A DNA stretch of 64,000 nt. Source: Calditrichia bacterium (lineage in GTDB: Bacteria; Calditrichota; Calditrichia; Calditrichales; J004). Positions 33,394 to 43,091 of this stretch are shown one piece after another. Position 1 is the first letter of the stretch, and each line of letters begins with the position of its first letter. The position numbers were made by a program, and so were the translations under genes. Location of the stretch: positions 289,301 to 353,300 of the forward strand of contig JACKAO010000005.1 in assembly GCA_020635035.1 (NCBI GenBank), written 5' to 3'. Under the pieces are notes generated by a model, which saw only the letters and a program-made list of their open reading frames with translations, ran no database searches and was not told where the DNA came from.

Positions 33394-34436
33394 TCAAAAA
33401 TCCGATGAATAGTCCGCAAAAAAAAATCCAGACACGCTTTTTGACGGATGCAGATTACCCAAGATGGGATGCATTTGTAGAAGAATCACCACAAGGATGT
33501 ATTTTTCATACGTCAAAATGGGCTGCCATAATCAAGAGTGTGTTTAAGCGTAAATTTGAAATCCTGGTAATAGAAAAAAAAGATATTATTCAGGCAGGAA
33601 TATTATTTTGGCCTAAAAACCAATCTATTTTTAGAAGTATTACTTATATCCCAAATACCAGCTACCAGGGTCCATTATTTATACAAAGTGAATCAACTAA
33701 GTTATCTACAATTAATGCCCAGTACGAAAAGTACTCCAGTGAACTAATTGACTTCTTACTAAAAAACTATAACCTGATTGATATACCACTTTCACCCACC
33801 CTAACTGATTGCAGACCATTTCAATGGCATAATTTTAAAGTTAGCAGCAAATATACATATCGATTTCCTATAATAGATATGGCAGAGATGGAGAAACAAT
33901 TCAGCCAGGATTTAAGGAGAAAATTAAAAGACTCCGCAACGGAACAGAACGATTTTAGAGAATCCAAAGACACAAATAATCTGGTTTCTTTTATTTACCA
34001 GAGTTATAAACAGCATGGTATGACACCTGCAATCAACAATAGTCAGCTTCAGGAGTTTTTAGATTTATGCCTATCCAGTGATGCGGGTAAATTGTATTAT
34101 CAATATTACGACGATGCTGCCGTTGCCGGGATATTTGTGCTGACAGATAGCAGGAATGTTTATGCCCTTTTCAGTGGAATTGACAGCAATTACCGGCATA
34201 AAATAAACAGCGAACTATTGCATATTCATGTTTTAAGCCAGGAAATTTTCAAAGGAAAAATTTTTGATTTTCTGGGTGCAAATACAAAAGATCTTGAACA
34301 GTTTAAACGGAGCTTCGGTGGTGAGCTAACACCCTATTTTACTGTAACATACACAAAAAACAAGGTTATTAATTTGCTGCTCTCGGTGCGTTCAAAATCA
34401 CATATTCTGAAGCGCAGGATAAAATCAAATTTATAA
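33384..34436 (+). CDS. FemAB/GNAT-like acyltransferase
   Basis: A 350-residue protein with the double-GNAT layout of FemAB and BioF2-type acetyltransferases: QGCIFHTSKWAAIIKSVF near residue 38, LRRKLKDSATEQNDF around 175, AAVAGIFVLTDSRNVYALFSGID, then FDFLGANTKDLEQFKRSFGGEL near the C-terminus. Relatives add amino acids or acyl groups to peptidoglycan precursors or surface sugars. It heads a three-gene plus-strand group with a glycosyltransferase and a flippase, so a cell-surface polymer is the likely substrate. The first ATG lies in a hairpin loop; an ATG seven codons later (33405) is an alternative start. Confidence 0.7.
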   Translation: MAAFKNPMNSPQKKIQTRFLTDADYPRWDAFVEESPQGCIFHTSKWAAIIKSVFKRKFEILVIEKKDIIQAGILFWPKNQSIFRSITYIPNTSYQGPLFIQSESTKLSTINAQYEKYSSELIDFLLKNYNLIDIPLSPTLTDCRPFQWHNFKVSSKYTYRFPIIDMAEMEKQFSQDLRRKLKDSATEQNDFRESKDTNNLVSFIYQSYKQHGMTPAINNSQLQEFLDLCLSSDAGKLYYQYYDDAAVAGIFVLTDSRNVYALFSGIDSNYRHKINSELLHIHVLSQEIFKGKIFDFLGANTKDLEQFKRSFGGELTPYFTVTYTKNKVINLLLSVRSKSHILKRRIKSNL

Positions 34437-34466
34437 TGATTAATTTTTCCCGGATTCATTTTTAAC

Positions 34467-35576
34467 ATGCAAAAAATGCTTTTTATATCCATCGATCCAA
34501 TTCTATACCGCCGCCGGGTGATTAATCAGGCAAATGCTGCAAAAGGCAGCAACTGGGATGTGCATGTTATTTCAGTTGGTCCCAAATTTAAAGCCGAACA
34601 GCCATGGGAAATTACCTACGTTAAAAATCCGTTTAAAAAGGGGCCGCTAAGATTTTTATTTTTTAACATCCTTGTTCTGGTTCATATTTTAAGAAACGAC
34701 TATTTTGCAATTCATGCGCGGGGACTTTGGGTACTTCCTTCGGTTTTAACAGCACGGATTGTAAAAAAATTTAAACTGATTTATGATGCACATGAATATT
34801 TTGCCGGACATGAACTTTTTCAAAAACACCTTTGGCGCAGAATAGCCTGGCTGCCTTTCGAACGTGCAACCGTTCCTTTAATGGATGTGTTAATTACAGT
34901 TTCAGAACCATTAGCAGAATTATATAAAAAACGATATCCCAAGTTAAAAAATATAAAGGTTATCAGAAGTTTACCTTTAAAATCGACGATATCTGCACCT
35001 GCTAAAAATGAAACATTGCAAATCGTTTTTCACGGATATTTTCTGCCAGGTCGTGGTATTTTTGAATTACTAAACGCCTTGCATCCTTTAAAAAATGAAG
35101 ACTTCAGATTTACACTTTTTGGAGAAGGTCCGCTAAAAGATTCCATTGAAGAAACAATAAACCAATTAGATTTATCCGGTAAAATTCAGATCAAGCCTTT
35201 TGTACCTTCAGAAAAACTACTAAGTACAATAAATTTTGCCGATTTAGGCATTGCTTTAATAGAAGCAGATTGCCTTAACCGTAAATATGCTTTGCCCAAT
35301 AAATTCTTTGAGTATATTCATGCAGGAGTGGCAGTTTTATCGAGCACCATCCCGACTTTGAAGGATTATGTCACCAAATACGATGTAGGATACTGCGCAG
35401 ATGTAGAATCTGCTGCTGAAATCACAAAAACTATCCGGTATATATTAAATAATCGCCTTGATCTTGCGGCAAAAAGAGCAAACTGTGTTTCCGCGTCTGA
35501 AATTTTGTGCTGGCAGAACGAATCAATAAAACAAATTGAAATCTATAATGCTTTGCTGGACGGCAGATGGCGATAA
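34467..35576 (+). CDS. glycosyltransferase family 4
   Basis: A 369-residue GT-B glycosyltransferase. The N-terminal domain has LIYDAHEYFAGHELF; the C-terminal domain has IVFHGYFLPGRGIFELLNAL and TLFGEGPLKDSIEE, then ALIEADCLNRKYALPNKFFEYIHAGVAVLSS, where the E-x7-E type nucleotide-sugar motif is recognisable. It moves a sugar from an NDP donor onto a lipid-linked or surface glycan. The last codons overlap the flippase start by 10 bases. Donor and acceptor are unknown. Confidence 0.85.
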   Translation: MQKMLFISIDPILYRRRVINQANAAKGSNWDVHVISVGPKFKAEQPWEITYVKNPFKKGPLRFLFFNILVLVHILRNDYFAIHARGLWVLPSVLTARIVKKFKLIYDAHEYFAGHELFQKHLWRRIAWLPFERATVPLMDVLITVSEPLAELYKKRYPKLKNIKVIRSLPLKSTISAPAKNETLQIVFHGYFLPGRGIFELLNALHPLKNEDFRFTLFGEGPLKDSIEETINQLDLSGKIQIKPFVPSEKLLSTINFADLGIALIEADCLNRKYALPNKFFEYIHAGVAVLSSTIPTLKDYVTKYDVGYCADVESAAEITKTIRYILNNRLDLAAKRANCVSASEILCWQNESIKQIEIYNALLDGRWR

Positions 35577-36838
35577 CAGACCAAACGAAGACATGGCTTG
35601 CCCAATATAATCTTCTCCCTGCACGTAAGACTGCGGAACGTACGCTATTCCTTTACTTTGCTATGATTATCAATCTCTTAATGGGATTTGTAGTAACAAA
35701 ATTAAACAGTGCCTGGCTGGATATAAATGAATTTGGTATTTACAGCTTTTTGATAAACAGTATCCTCTTTACGCGGGTTGCGCTAAGCTTTGGTTTGTTT
35801 GAATCCGGTGCCAGATTGTTGGCAACATCAAAAGAAACCGAAGAATTATCCCCTGTTTCAGGAGTAATTATTTTATTTACTCTAAGCTTTGGACTTATTT
35901 TAAATGGTTTTATTTTCATATATTCATATTTCTTTGATTCCATTTTTGAAATTCATATTGCAGGTTTACTGGCATATTTTTCTCCCATAGTGTTCGTTTT
36001 AATGTTCCAGGCCATGTACAATGCTCTGCTTCGTGGTTTAGGAAAAATCAAATTGCTTGGTTTCTTTACAATTACACCCCGCTTTCTTTATGTGATCAGC
36101 ATAAGCATACTCTACTATTTTGATGTCTTCTCATTAAAGTCCAGTATTGCTGCATACTTTATAACATTACTGGTAATTGTAATTATATTTTTACCCACAT
36201 TGAATCCCGTCTTTTCAAATCTGAAATCTGCATTCAACAGGGTAACCGGAGAACTTAAGAGCTATGGCAGGCATATCTATGTCGCAAACATTATGACAGC
36301 TCTTTTTCAGCACTCCGACAAAATATTTCTTGCTTACTTTGTAAATGAACAACAGCTGGCATATTATGCCTTAGCATTTGCTTTGACATTTCCACTCGCT
36401 CATTTTCCCAATGCACTGGGTAATGCGTCGTTTAAAAACTATGCGAATCAGCGTCAATTAAATAAAAGGCATATTCAAGCCACTGTTGTCTATACAGTTG
36501 CATCAACTATCATTCTGATATTACTTAGAAATTTTATAATAATTGATTTATTTGGTGAACGTTTTGAACCTGCAATTATATCTTTCGTGGTATTGACAAT
36601 TGCATTTGCAATTAATGGTATCTCAATTCCTTATACACTTTTTTTTAAAGCACAAAAGCTAGGTAAAACAGTACGTAATATTACATTTATTGCACAATCG
36701 GTCTATGTTATCCTTAATGTTTTGCTGATTCCATTCTTTGGAATTATCGGTGCAGCGTTAGCGGCATTAGTGGCATTTTCACTTGATTTAACTATGTATA
36801 TTTTATACTACAATAAGCGTTTTCAAAGTTTTAAATAA
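35567..36838 (+). CDS. oligosaccharide flippase (Wzx-like)
   Basis: A 423-residue polytopic membrane protein with roughly 12 helices, of the polysaccharide-transporter/MOP type. The N-terminal YLFFAMIINLLMGF-like helix followed by LNEFGIYSF matches the family start. The central loop KSYGRHIYVANIMTALFQHSDKIFLAYF and the C-terminal GIIGAALAALVAFSLDLTMYIL helix are typical. It overlaps the glycosyltransferase by 10 bases. It would translocate lipid-linked sugars built by its neighbours across the inner membrane. Confidence 0.85.
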   Translation: MAITDQTKTWLAQYNLLPARKTAERTLFLYFAMIINLLMGFVVTKLNSAWLDINEFGIYSFLINSILFTRVALSFGLFESGARLLATSKETEELSPVSGVIILFTLSFGLILNGFIFIYSYFFDSIFEIHIAGLLAYFSPIVFVLMFQAMYNALLRGLGKIKLLGFFTITPRFLYVISISILYYFDVFSLKSSIAAYFITLLVIVIIFLPTLNPVFSNLKSAFNRVTGELKSYGRHIYVANIMTALFQHSDKIFLAYFVNEQQLAYYALAFALTFPLAHFPNALGNASFKNYANQRQLNKRHIQATVVYTVASTIILILLRNFIIIDLFGERFEPAIISFVVLTIAFAINGISIPYTLFFKAQKLGKTVRNITFIAQSVYVILNVLLIPFFGIIGAALAALVAFSLDLTMYILYYNKRFQSFK

Positions 36839-37137
36839 CAGAAATGAAAGATTTTTATTATATAAATACCAGGAAAATTCGTAAGTCTATAAAAAACAAA
36901 ATAATATTTGCTTTTTCAATTTTGTTGATGTAATATTCAAACTCTAATTGTTGTACACGGTTTTTCGCCTGTCTGTTTTGGTGACTAAGCTTTTATGAAA
37001 AAATGCTGATTAATAAAAAGAACTCGTTAAGAATGGTAAATCCATAGGATTAATTATTCAAGACGATTTTTTTTTGCCTAAAAGGGGTTGAAGATACAGT
37101 TGTACGTAACAAAAATTTTTTTATAAGGATCATATTA
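36839..37137 (+). promoter_or_regulatory. intergenic leader region of the cold-shock gene
   Basis: These 299 AT-rich bases hold no convincing ORF. Cold-shock mRNAs often have long structured leaders, and TAAGGAT precedes the ATG. I see no clear consensus promoter and cannot place the transcription start. Confidence 0.35.
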
Positions 37138-37338
37138 ATGGAAACAGGTACAGTCAAATGGTTCAATAGCGCTAAAGGCTATGGATTCATCAGCAGAGAA
37201 GAAGGCGAAGACGTCTTTGTACACTATAAAGCTATCGTTGGTGACGGCTTTAAAACTCTTGAAGAAGGAGATAAAGTACAGTTCGAAATCGGTGAAGGCC
37301 CTAAAGGTCTTCAGGCTGAAAAAGTTTCAAAAGTGTGA
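37138..37338 (+). CDS. cold-shock protein, CspA family
   Basis: A 66-residue OB-fold single-strand nucleic-acid chaperone. RNP1 (KGYGFI, residues 13-18) and RNP2 (VFVHY, 26-30) carry the aromatic residues that stack on bases. It has the normal length for the family. A strong terminator follows directly. Cold induction is likely but not provable from sequence. Confidence 0.95.
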   Translation: METGTVKWFNSAKGYGFISREEGEDVFVHYKAIVGDGFKTLEEGDKVQFEIGEGPKGLQAEKVSKV

Positions 37339-37355
37339 ACTAGATCTTGATTAGC

Positions 37356-37390
37356 AAAAACCCCGACTATTTATAGCCGGGGTTTTTTGT
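37356..37390. terminator. csp terminator, shared with the cytochrome gene
   Basis: AAAAACCCCG (37356-37365) pairs with CGGGGTTTTT (37378-37387), and CTAT/ATAG extends the helix past one mismatch. T runs follow on the plus strand and A runs on the other side, so it may terminate both convergent genes. Confidence 0.88.
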
Positions 37391-37398
37391 TTTTAATA

Positions 37399-38241
37399 CT
37401 ATTTATAATTTTGTAAATAATTGTATAAAGCCTTCATTTCTGAATTTGTAAAATGGCTGAACGTTTGCCAGGGCATCATCTCACTTACTTCTGTACCATC
37501 CGGTCTTTTTCCTGTGCGTAAAAGCTTTTCAAAGCCATCAAAACCCCATGTCATAGCTGTTTGTAATCCTGGAATAGTTTCACCTGGTGCTTCTCCCGGC
37601 CCTCCTGTAAAATCTTGACCATGGCAATAGCTACAGGTAATATTTGCAAGATATCCACCATAAACTTCCGTTGAATCCGGTTCTGGTGCATTCTTGGGAG
37701 TTGACTCAGTAACAATGTGATCAGCAAGGTTAATTTCACCCATTCCCGCCAACATTGTTCCTAAGAATCTATATTCAGTTGCGGGCAGTTCATTATCAAC
37801 AGCCGGTACACTTTTAATAAAGGCAATAATTGATTCCGCATCTTTATCACTCAGATTATTAAATGCCTTGCTTGGCATGACGAGCATTCCGGTGCCATCA
37901 CTTTTAACACCATGCCGCATGGCTTTATCCCAACCGGAATCATCATAATTCAGTCCAACCCCACCCTTTCCGGTAGTCAGATTTGAAGCAACCGCTAAAA
38001 ATGGCGGAATATCTAAAAATACTTTGCCTGACAAATCCGATCCATGACAATCTGTACAACCATTAATATTTGCCAGATGATGCCCGCGTTCAATAATTGC
38101 TGAATCAGACGGCACAGATGTGATAGATCCCTTTACATCCCAGGTACTATCCAGATGCATCATTCCTTTTATATAAATAACAAGAATGACAGCAAACAAT
38201 AAAATTATAAAAATACCAAACCATTTAAGTACTTTAGCCAT
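37399..38241 (-). CDS. membrane-anchored diheme cytochrome c
   Basis: A 280-residue protein with one N-terminal helix (about 8-25) and two class I cytochrome c domains. The heme sites are CTDCH at 62-66 and CSYCH at 203-207, with candidate axial Met at 119-122 (MLVM) and in SEMMPWQTF near the C-terminus. It resembles alcohol-dehydrogenase-type or electron-shuttle cytochromes. It is not next to an oxidase or dehydrogenase, so its redox partners are unknown. It indicates a respiratory periplasm. Confidence 0.88.
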   Translation of the reverse strand: MAKVLKWFGIFIILLFAVILVIYIKGMMHLDSTWDVKGSITSVPSDSAIIERGHHLANINGCTDCHGSDLSGKVFLDIPPFLAVASNLTTGKGGVGLNYDDSGWDKAMRHGVKSDGTGMLVMPSKAFNNLSDKDAESIIAFIKSVPAVDNELPATEYRFLGTMLAGMGEINLADHIVTESTPKNAPEPDSTEVYGGYLANITCSYCHGQDFTGGPGEAPGETIPGLQTAMTWGFDGFEKLLRTGKRPDGTEVSEMMPWQTFSHFTNSEMKALYNYLQNYK

Positions 38242-38472
38242 AGCCCCTCCATGCTAAGTAAAATTTTAAGAAAATTAAAAATGTGGATAATACAGATATA
38301 CACATTTGTTAACATAAATAATTATTTGGCTATTCCCTCCGATATTGATCATAGAGAATATGATAAATCAAAAAGTAACAAACCATTACGTTTACTTAAT
38401 AGATTGAAATAAGTATATTAATGACATCGTTCTATAATTGAATTATACCTGTCTCATACACCGAAGAAAGAA

Positions 38473-41400
38473 ATGAAAACTACAAAGGTTTATCTTCCAA
38501 AAAACAAAATACGAATTGTTACAGCCGCTTCGCTTTTTGACGGCCATGATGCAGCTATTAATATTATGCGCAGACTGATTCAGGCGACCGGATGCGAAGT
38601 TATCCATCTTGGTCACGATCGCAGTGTTGAAGACGTTGTTCAAACTGCGATTCAGGAGGATGTTCAGGCAATTGCTATGACCAGTTACCAGGGTGGTCAT
38701 ATCGAGTATTTTAAATACATGTATGATTTGCTCCATAAATTCGGTTTCGGACATATAAAAATATTCGGTGGTGGCGGTGGCGTAATTTTACCGGAAGAAA
38801 TAAAAGAACTCCATGGCTATGGCATTGCAAGAATTTATTCACCGGATGATGGCCGGGAAATGGGTTTACAGGGCATGATTAATGACCTGGTAAAAAGAAG
38901 TGATTTCGCCATTGGTGATAAACCAATCGAATTACCTGACCAGATTGAGAAACAAAATAAGACATTAATTGCCAGGCTTATCTCAGTTATTGAAAATTTT
39001 CCGGAGAAATCTTCAGTAATACTAAATAAAATCTCAGAAAAGTCAGAGAACTCTCAAACCCCTGTATTGGGTATTACGGGTACCGGTGGCGCAGGTAAAT
39101 CTTCGCTGATTGATGAACTGGTGCGGCGCTTCCTTAATGATTTTAAAGAAAAACATATTGCCATTCTCTCAGTTGACCCATCCAAAAGGAAAACAGGCGG
39201 CGCCTTATTAGGTGATCGTATTCGGATGAATGCAATCCGTGATGATCGGGTTTATATGCGATCACTTGCAACACGCCAGGCAAACAGGGCTTTGAGTGCG
39301 TATATTAACGAAGCTTTAATGGTGCTTAAAGCAGCGCATTTTGACCTGATTATTTTAGAATCAAGCGGAATTGGGCAATCCGACACAGAAATTACAGATT
39401 ATGCCGACTTAAGTCTTTATGTAATGACCCCTGAATACGGTGCTGCAACTCAGCTCGAAAAAATCGATATGCTCGATTTCGCTGACATCATTGCAATAAA
39501 CAAATTTGATAAACGGGGAGCTCCGGATGCGCTTCGGGATGTAAAAAAACAATATAAGCGTAATCACCAGTTATTTGACACTGCTGATGAAGATATTCCT
39601 GTATTTGGCACTATTGCATCACAATTCAATGATCCCGGAATGAATACCCTTTATTTGAATACGATCGAATTGATAAACAAAAAATGTGCAAGCAGTTTAA
39701 AGTCATCCATTAATATAAACAGGGATGGTTCAGAAAAAATATATGTTATTCCCCCGAATCGTACACGCTATCTCTCAGAAATTTCAGAAAATAACAAAAA
39801 ATATACTCAATGGGCAGAAGAACAAGCTGCCGTTGCTCAAAAATTATATGCTATCCAAAAATCCATAGACCTTTTGCAGGAAGTTAAACAGGCTGATTCA
39901 CCTGAAACTGTTAATTCATTAATAGTTCTTCGTAAAAAGCTGTTATCCGAATTAACTCCTGAAAATCAAAAAATAATAGACGAATGGCCTCAAAGAAGGG
40001 AACGATATAAGAATGATTTCTACAAATTTAAAGTTCGCGGAAAAGAAATCGCTATCAAAACCTACACTGAAAGCCTGTCACGAACCCATATACCGAAAGT
40101 AATCCTTCCGCGCTTTGAAGCATGGGGAGATATTTTACGCTGGAGTTTGCGTGAAAATGTTCCGGGTTCTTTTCCATATACTGCAGGCATCTATCCGTTT
40201 AAACGTGAAGGTGAAGACCCGACACGCATGTTTGCCGGCGAAGGCGGTCCGGAGAGAACAAATAAACGCTTTCATTATGTCAGTCTGGGGATGCCGGCAA
40301 AGCGTCTTTCAACAGCATTCGACTCTGTGACACTATACGGACAGGATCCTGATCATCGTCCGGATATTTATGGTAAAATAGGTAATTCCGGAGTGTCCGT
40401 TTGCTGTCTGGATGACGCAAAAAAATTATATTCCGGATTTAATCTTTCTGATCCAAAAACATCTGTATCAATGACAATAAATGGTCCGGCTCCCATGATG
40501 CTGGCCTTTTTCCTGAATGCAGCTATTGATCAGCAATGCGAAGTTTATATAAATCAAAATGGACTTAAAGAACAAGTCCTTCAAAAAATCGGAACATTAC
40601 TTAAGGGAAGTAAATTTGACCATCCACAGTACCAGGGCAGCCTGCCGGAAGGTAATGACGGTTTAGGCTTGATGCTGCTTGGCGTAAGTGGTGATCAGGT
40701 TTTACCCGCCGATGTTTATCAAAAAATAAAAGCCCACACACTAAAAAATGTGCGCGGAACCATTCAGGCAGATATTTTAAAAGAAGACCAGGCACAGAAC
40801 ACCTGTATTTTTTCCACTGAGTTTGCCTTAAAACTGATGGGAGATGTTCAGCAGTATTTCATCGACAAAAATGTCCGAAATTTTTATTCAGTCTCTATTT
40901 CAGGTTACCACATTGCTGAAGCTGGTGCCAATCCAATTACGCAGCTGGCATTAACGTTGGCGAATGGTTTCACTTATGTGGAATATTACCTAAGCCGCGG
41001 CATGGACATCAATGCTTTTGCACCCAACCTTTCTTTTTTCTTTTCCAATGGCATCGATCCGGAATACGCCGTAATTGGACGGGTGGCACGCCGCATCTGG
41101 TCAAAAGCTATGAAGTATAAGTATAATGCCGATGAGCGTTCTCAAATGCTTAAATATCATATCCAGACATCTGGCCGTTCGTTGCATGCCCAGGAGATTG
41201 ACTTTAATGATATCCGTACAACCCTTCAGGCTTTATACGCCATTTACGACAATTGCAACAGTCTGCATACCAACGCCTATGATGAAGCAATTACAACTCC
41301 CACTGAAGAATCGGTACGCAGAGCTATGGCTATCCAGCTTATAATTAATAAAGAATTAGGTTTGGCTAAAAATGAAAATCCATTACAGGGTTCTTTTATT

Positions 41401-41853
41401 ATTGAAGAGTTAACAGATCTTGTAGAAGAAGCTGTATATGCAGAATTTGATCGTATCACTGAGCGCGGTGGTGTGCTGGGTGCCATGGAAACAATGTACC
41501 AGCGTGGTAAAATCCAGGAAGAAAGCTTGTATTATGAAACACTGAAACATAACGGAGAATACCCGATTATTGGTGTGAATACCTTCCTGAACTCCAAAGG
41601 ATCTCCCACAACTATCCCGATCGAAGTAATCCGGTCTACTCAAAAAGAAAAGGATTACCAGATTAAAATGCTTAATGATCTTCATAAGAGAAATAAAAAC
41701 GAAGTAAATGTACAATTACAAAAAATAAAGGAAGCCGCCGTCCACAATAACAATATTTTTGAGACATTGATGGAGGCCGTTAAAGTCTGTTCTATTGGAC
41801 AGATTACACAGGCACTTTTCGAAGTTGGAGGACAATACCGGAGAAATATGTAA
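38473..41853 (+). CDS. icmF: fused isobutyryl-CoA mutase IcmF
   Basis: A 1126-residue adenosylcobalamin enzyme with three parts. Residues 10-140 are the B12-binding domain (FDGHDAAIN, with His25 the cobalt ligand; GGGGVILPEEI). Residues about 195-410 are the MeaI G-protein chaperone (GTGGAGKSS P-loop near 202-210, DYADLSLYVMTPE). From about 515 the large mutase subunit follows (GIYPFKREGEDPTRMFAGEGGPERTNKRFHY, quoted in adjoining halves). It interconverts isobutyryl-CoA and n-butyryl-CoA, or related acyl-CoAs. The domain order is that of IcmF and not of methylmalonyl-CoA mutase. No acyl-CoA dehydrogenase is adjacent. Confidence 0.93.
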   Translation: MKTTKVYLPKNKIRIVTAASLFDGHDAAINIMRRLIQATGCEVIHLGHDRSVEDVVQTAIQEDVQAIAMTSYQGGHIEYFKYMYDLLHKFGFGHIKIFGGGGGVILPEEIKELHGYGIARIYSPDDGREMGLQGMINDLVKRSDFAIGDKPIELPDQIEKQNKTLIARLISVIENFPEKSSVILNKISEKSENSQTPVLGITGTGGAGKSSLIDELVRRFLNDFKEKHIAILSVDPSKRKTGGALLGDRIRMNAIRDDRVYMRSLATRQANRALSAYINEALMVLKAAHFDLIILESSGIGQSDTEITDYADLSLYVMTPEYGAATQLEKIDMLDFADIIAINKFDKRGAPDALRDVKKQYKRNHQLFDTADEDIPVFGTIASQFNDPGMNTLYLNTIELINKKCASSLKSSININRDGSEKIYVIPPNRTRYLSEISENNKKYTQWAEEQAAVAQKLYAIQKSIDLLQEVKQADSPETVNSLIVLRKKLLSELTPENQKIIDEWPQRRERYKNDFYKFKVRGKEIAIKTYTESLSRTHIPKVILPRFEAWGDILRWSLRENVPGSFPYTAGIYPFKREGEDPTRMFAGEGGPERTNKRFHYVSLGMPAKRLSTAFDSVTLYGQDPDHRPDIYGKIGNSGVSVCCLDDAKKLYSGFNLSDPKTSVSMTINGPAPMMLAFFLNAAIDQQCEVYINQNGLKEQVLQKIGTLLKGSKFDHPQYQGSLPEGNDGLGLMLLGVSGDQVLPADVYQKIKAHTLKNVRGTIQADILKEDQAQNTCIFSTEFALKLMGDVQQYFIDKNVRNFYSVSISGYHIAEAGANPITQLALTLANGFTYVEYYLSRGMDINAFAPNLSFFFSNGIDPEYAVIGRVARRIWSKAMKYKYNADERSQMLKYHIQTSGRSLHAQEIDFNDIRTTLQALYAIYDNCNSLHTNAYDEAITTPTEESVRRAMAIQLIINKELGLAKNENPLQGSFIIEELTDLVEEAVYAEFDRITERGGVLGAMETMYQRGKIQEESLYYETLKHNGEYPIIGVNTFLNSKGSPTTIPIEVIRSTQKEKDYQIKMLNDLHKRNKNEVNVQLQKIKEAAVHNNNIFETLMEAVKVCSIGQITQALFEVGGQYRRNM

Positions 41854-41899
41854 TTTGGGTTCAGGATTCGCGCCCCTTTAAGGGGAAAAGGAGTTGGTT

Positions 41900-42274
41900 A
41901 TGTCAACAAAACAAAAAGCTGTTTTAATTTCAATTTTTGTTTATTACATACTTGCTTTTTCCGCGGAATTTATTCATAACAAAATTGATCCCACAGGTTT
42001 ACAACAGCAAATTTCAGGATCATTGATTATTGCCGGAATCTATAACACTTTGTTTATTATACTTGCCGGTTTTATAGCCGCATCGATTTATAAAAAAGAT
42101 CACCGCCATATTGCTACGTATATTGGTCTTATTATCATTATCATTAATTTTATTACATTTTTTGTTTTTCCGGATGAAGCATCACTTACATTCAGAATGC
42201 TAAAAGTTGTCATTCCTTTATACGCATCGATTACCGGCGGCGCTCTTTACAAAAAATTCCAGGGAATTAACTAA
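41900..42274 (+). CDS. small membrane protein of unknown function
   Basis: A 124-residue protein with four predicted helices (about 7-26, 38-59, 72-90 and 98-114) and short loops. GGAG before the ATG at 41900 sets the start. It lies 46 bases after icmF and 16 bases before the deiodinase-like gene, so it may belong to that transcript. I recognise no family. Confidence 0.6.
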   Translation: MSTKQKAVLISIFVYYILAFSAEFIHNKIDPTGLQQQISGSLIIAGIYNTLFIILAGFIAASIYKKDHRHIATYIGLIIIIINFITFFVFPDEASLTFRMLKVVIPLYASITGGALYKKFQGIN

Positions 42275-42290
42275 CAGGATATAATAATAA

Positions 42291-42962
42291 ATGACTTCTA
42301 AATTTATTCCATACGCACAATATGTTTCGTATCAACCGGAAGAAATGCTCCAACGATCCAAAGATTATTATGATGAGCTAAGACGAAGGCGAAGTATCCG
42401 TACGTTTTCGGATAAGCGGGTCGATAAAGAAATTATCGAAAACTGTATTCGCACAGCAGGTACAGCCCCGAGTGGAGCAAATCTGCAACCCTGGCATTTT
42501 GTTGCGGTTAATAATAAAGAATTAAAAAAAGAAATACGGTTGGCCGCGGAAAAAGAAGAGTATGAGTTCTACACCAGGAGAGCATCCGATGAATGGCTTG
42601 CAGATTTACAACCATTTGAGACAAATGAAAAAAAACCATTCCTGGAAGAAGCGCCCTGGCTGATTGCCATTTTTGAAAAACGTTATGGTATCAATCCCGA
42701 TGGCAGCAAAAAGAAACATTATTACACCAGTGAGTCTGTCGGAATAGCCTGCGGATTGCTGATATCAGCGATTCACCATTCCGGCCTGGCAAGCCTTACA
42801 CATACGCCCAGCCCAATGGGATTTCTTAATACAATATTGGATCGGCCTTCAAACGAAAAACCATTTTTGTTGTTAGTGGTTGGTTATCCTGCTGAAGGAA
42901 TTAACATCCCGGATATTAAAAGAAAAGGGATAAACGAAATTGCCACATTCCTATTAGATTAA
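42291..42962 (+). CDS. nitroreductase-family flavoprotein, iodotyrosine deiodinase-like
   Basis: A 223-residue FMN enzyme. RRRRSIRTFSDKRVD and SGANLQPWHF are nitroreductase-fold FMN sites. The rest follows mammalian and bacterial iodotyrosine deiodinase: EYEFYTRRASDEWLADLQPFETNEKKPFL, quoted over two adjoining blocks, then YYTSESVGIACGLLISAIHH, LTHTPSPMGFL and GYPAE. The lid residues that grip halotyrosine in the human enzyme (Glu, Tyr, Lys) are present here as Glu90, Tyr94 and Lys115. It probably reduces halotyrosines or a related zwitterionic aromatic. Activity is inference from these residues. Confidence 0.82.
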   Translation: MTSKFIPYAQYVSYQPEEMLQRSKDYYDELRRRRSIRTFSDKRVDKEIIENCIRTAGTAPSGANLQPWHFVAVNNKELKKEIRLAAEKEEYEFYTRRASDEWLADLQPFETNEKKPFLEEAPWLIAIFEKRYGINPDGSKKKHYYTSESVGIACGLLISAIHHSGLASLTHTPSPMGFLNTILDRPSNEKPFLLLVVGYPAEGINIPDIKRKGINEIATFLLD

Positions 42963-43091
42963 CCATTATCATTACTTATATCTTCCGGAAATTAATTCGT
43001 AAAAAAATCAAAAAAACCGGTTTGCTGCCGTAAATATCAGAATTGAATTATTGGTTAAAGATCGCCATTCACATTTAATACAGGAGTCTTA

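Noticed and set aside
36980..37060. Short ORF in the cold-shock leader
   Set aside because: About 14 codons from an ATG without a ribosome site; no reason to believe it is translated.
38395..38445. TATAAT and TTGAAA elements before icmF
   Set aside because: The spacer is about 23 bases, too long for a standard promoter; other pairings are weak, so no promoter is called.
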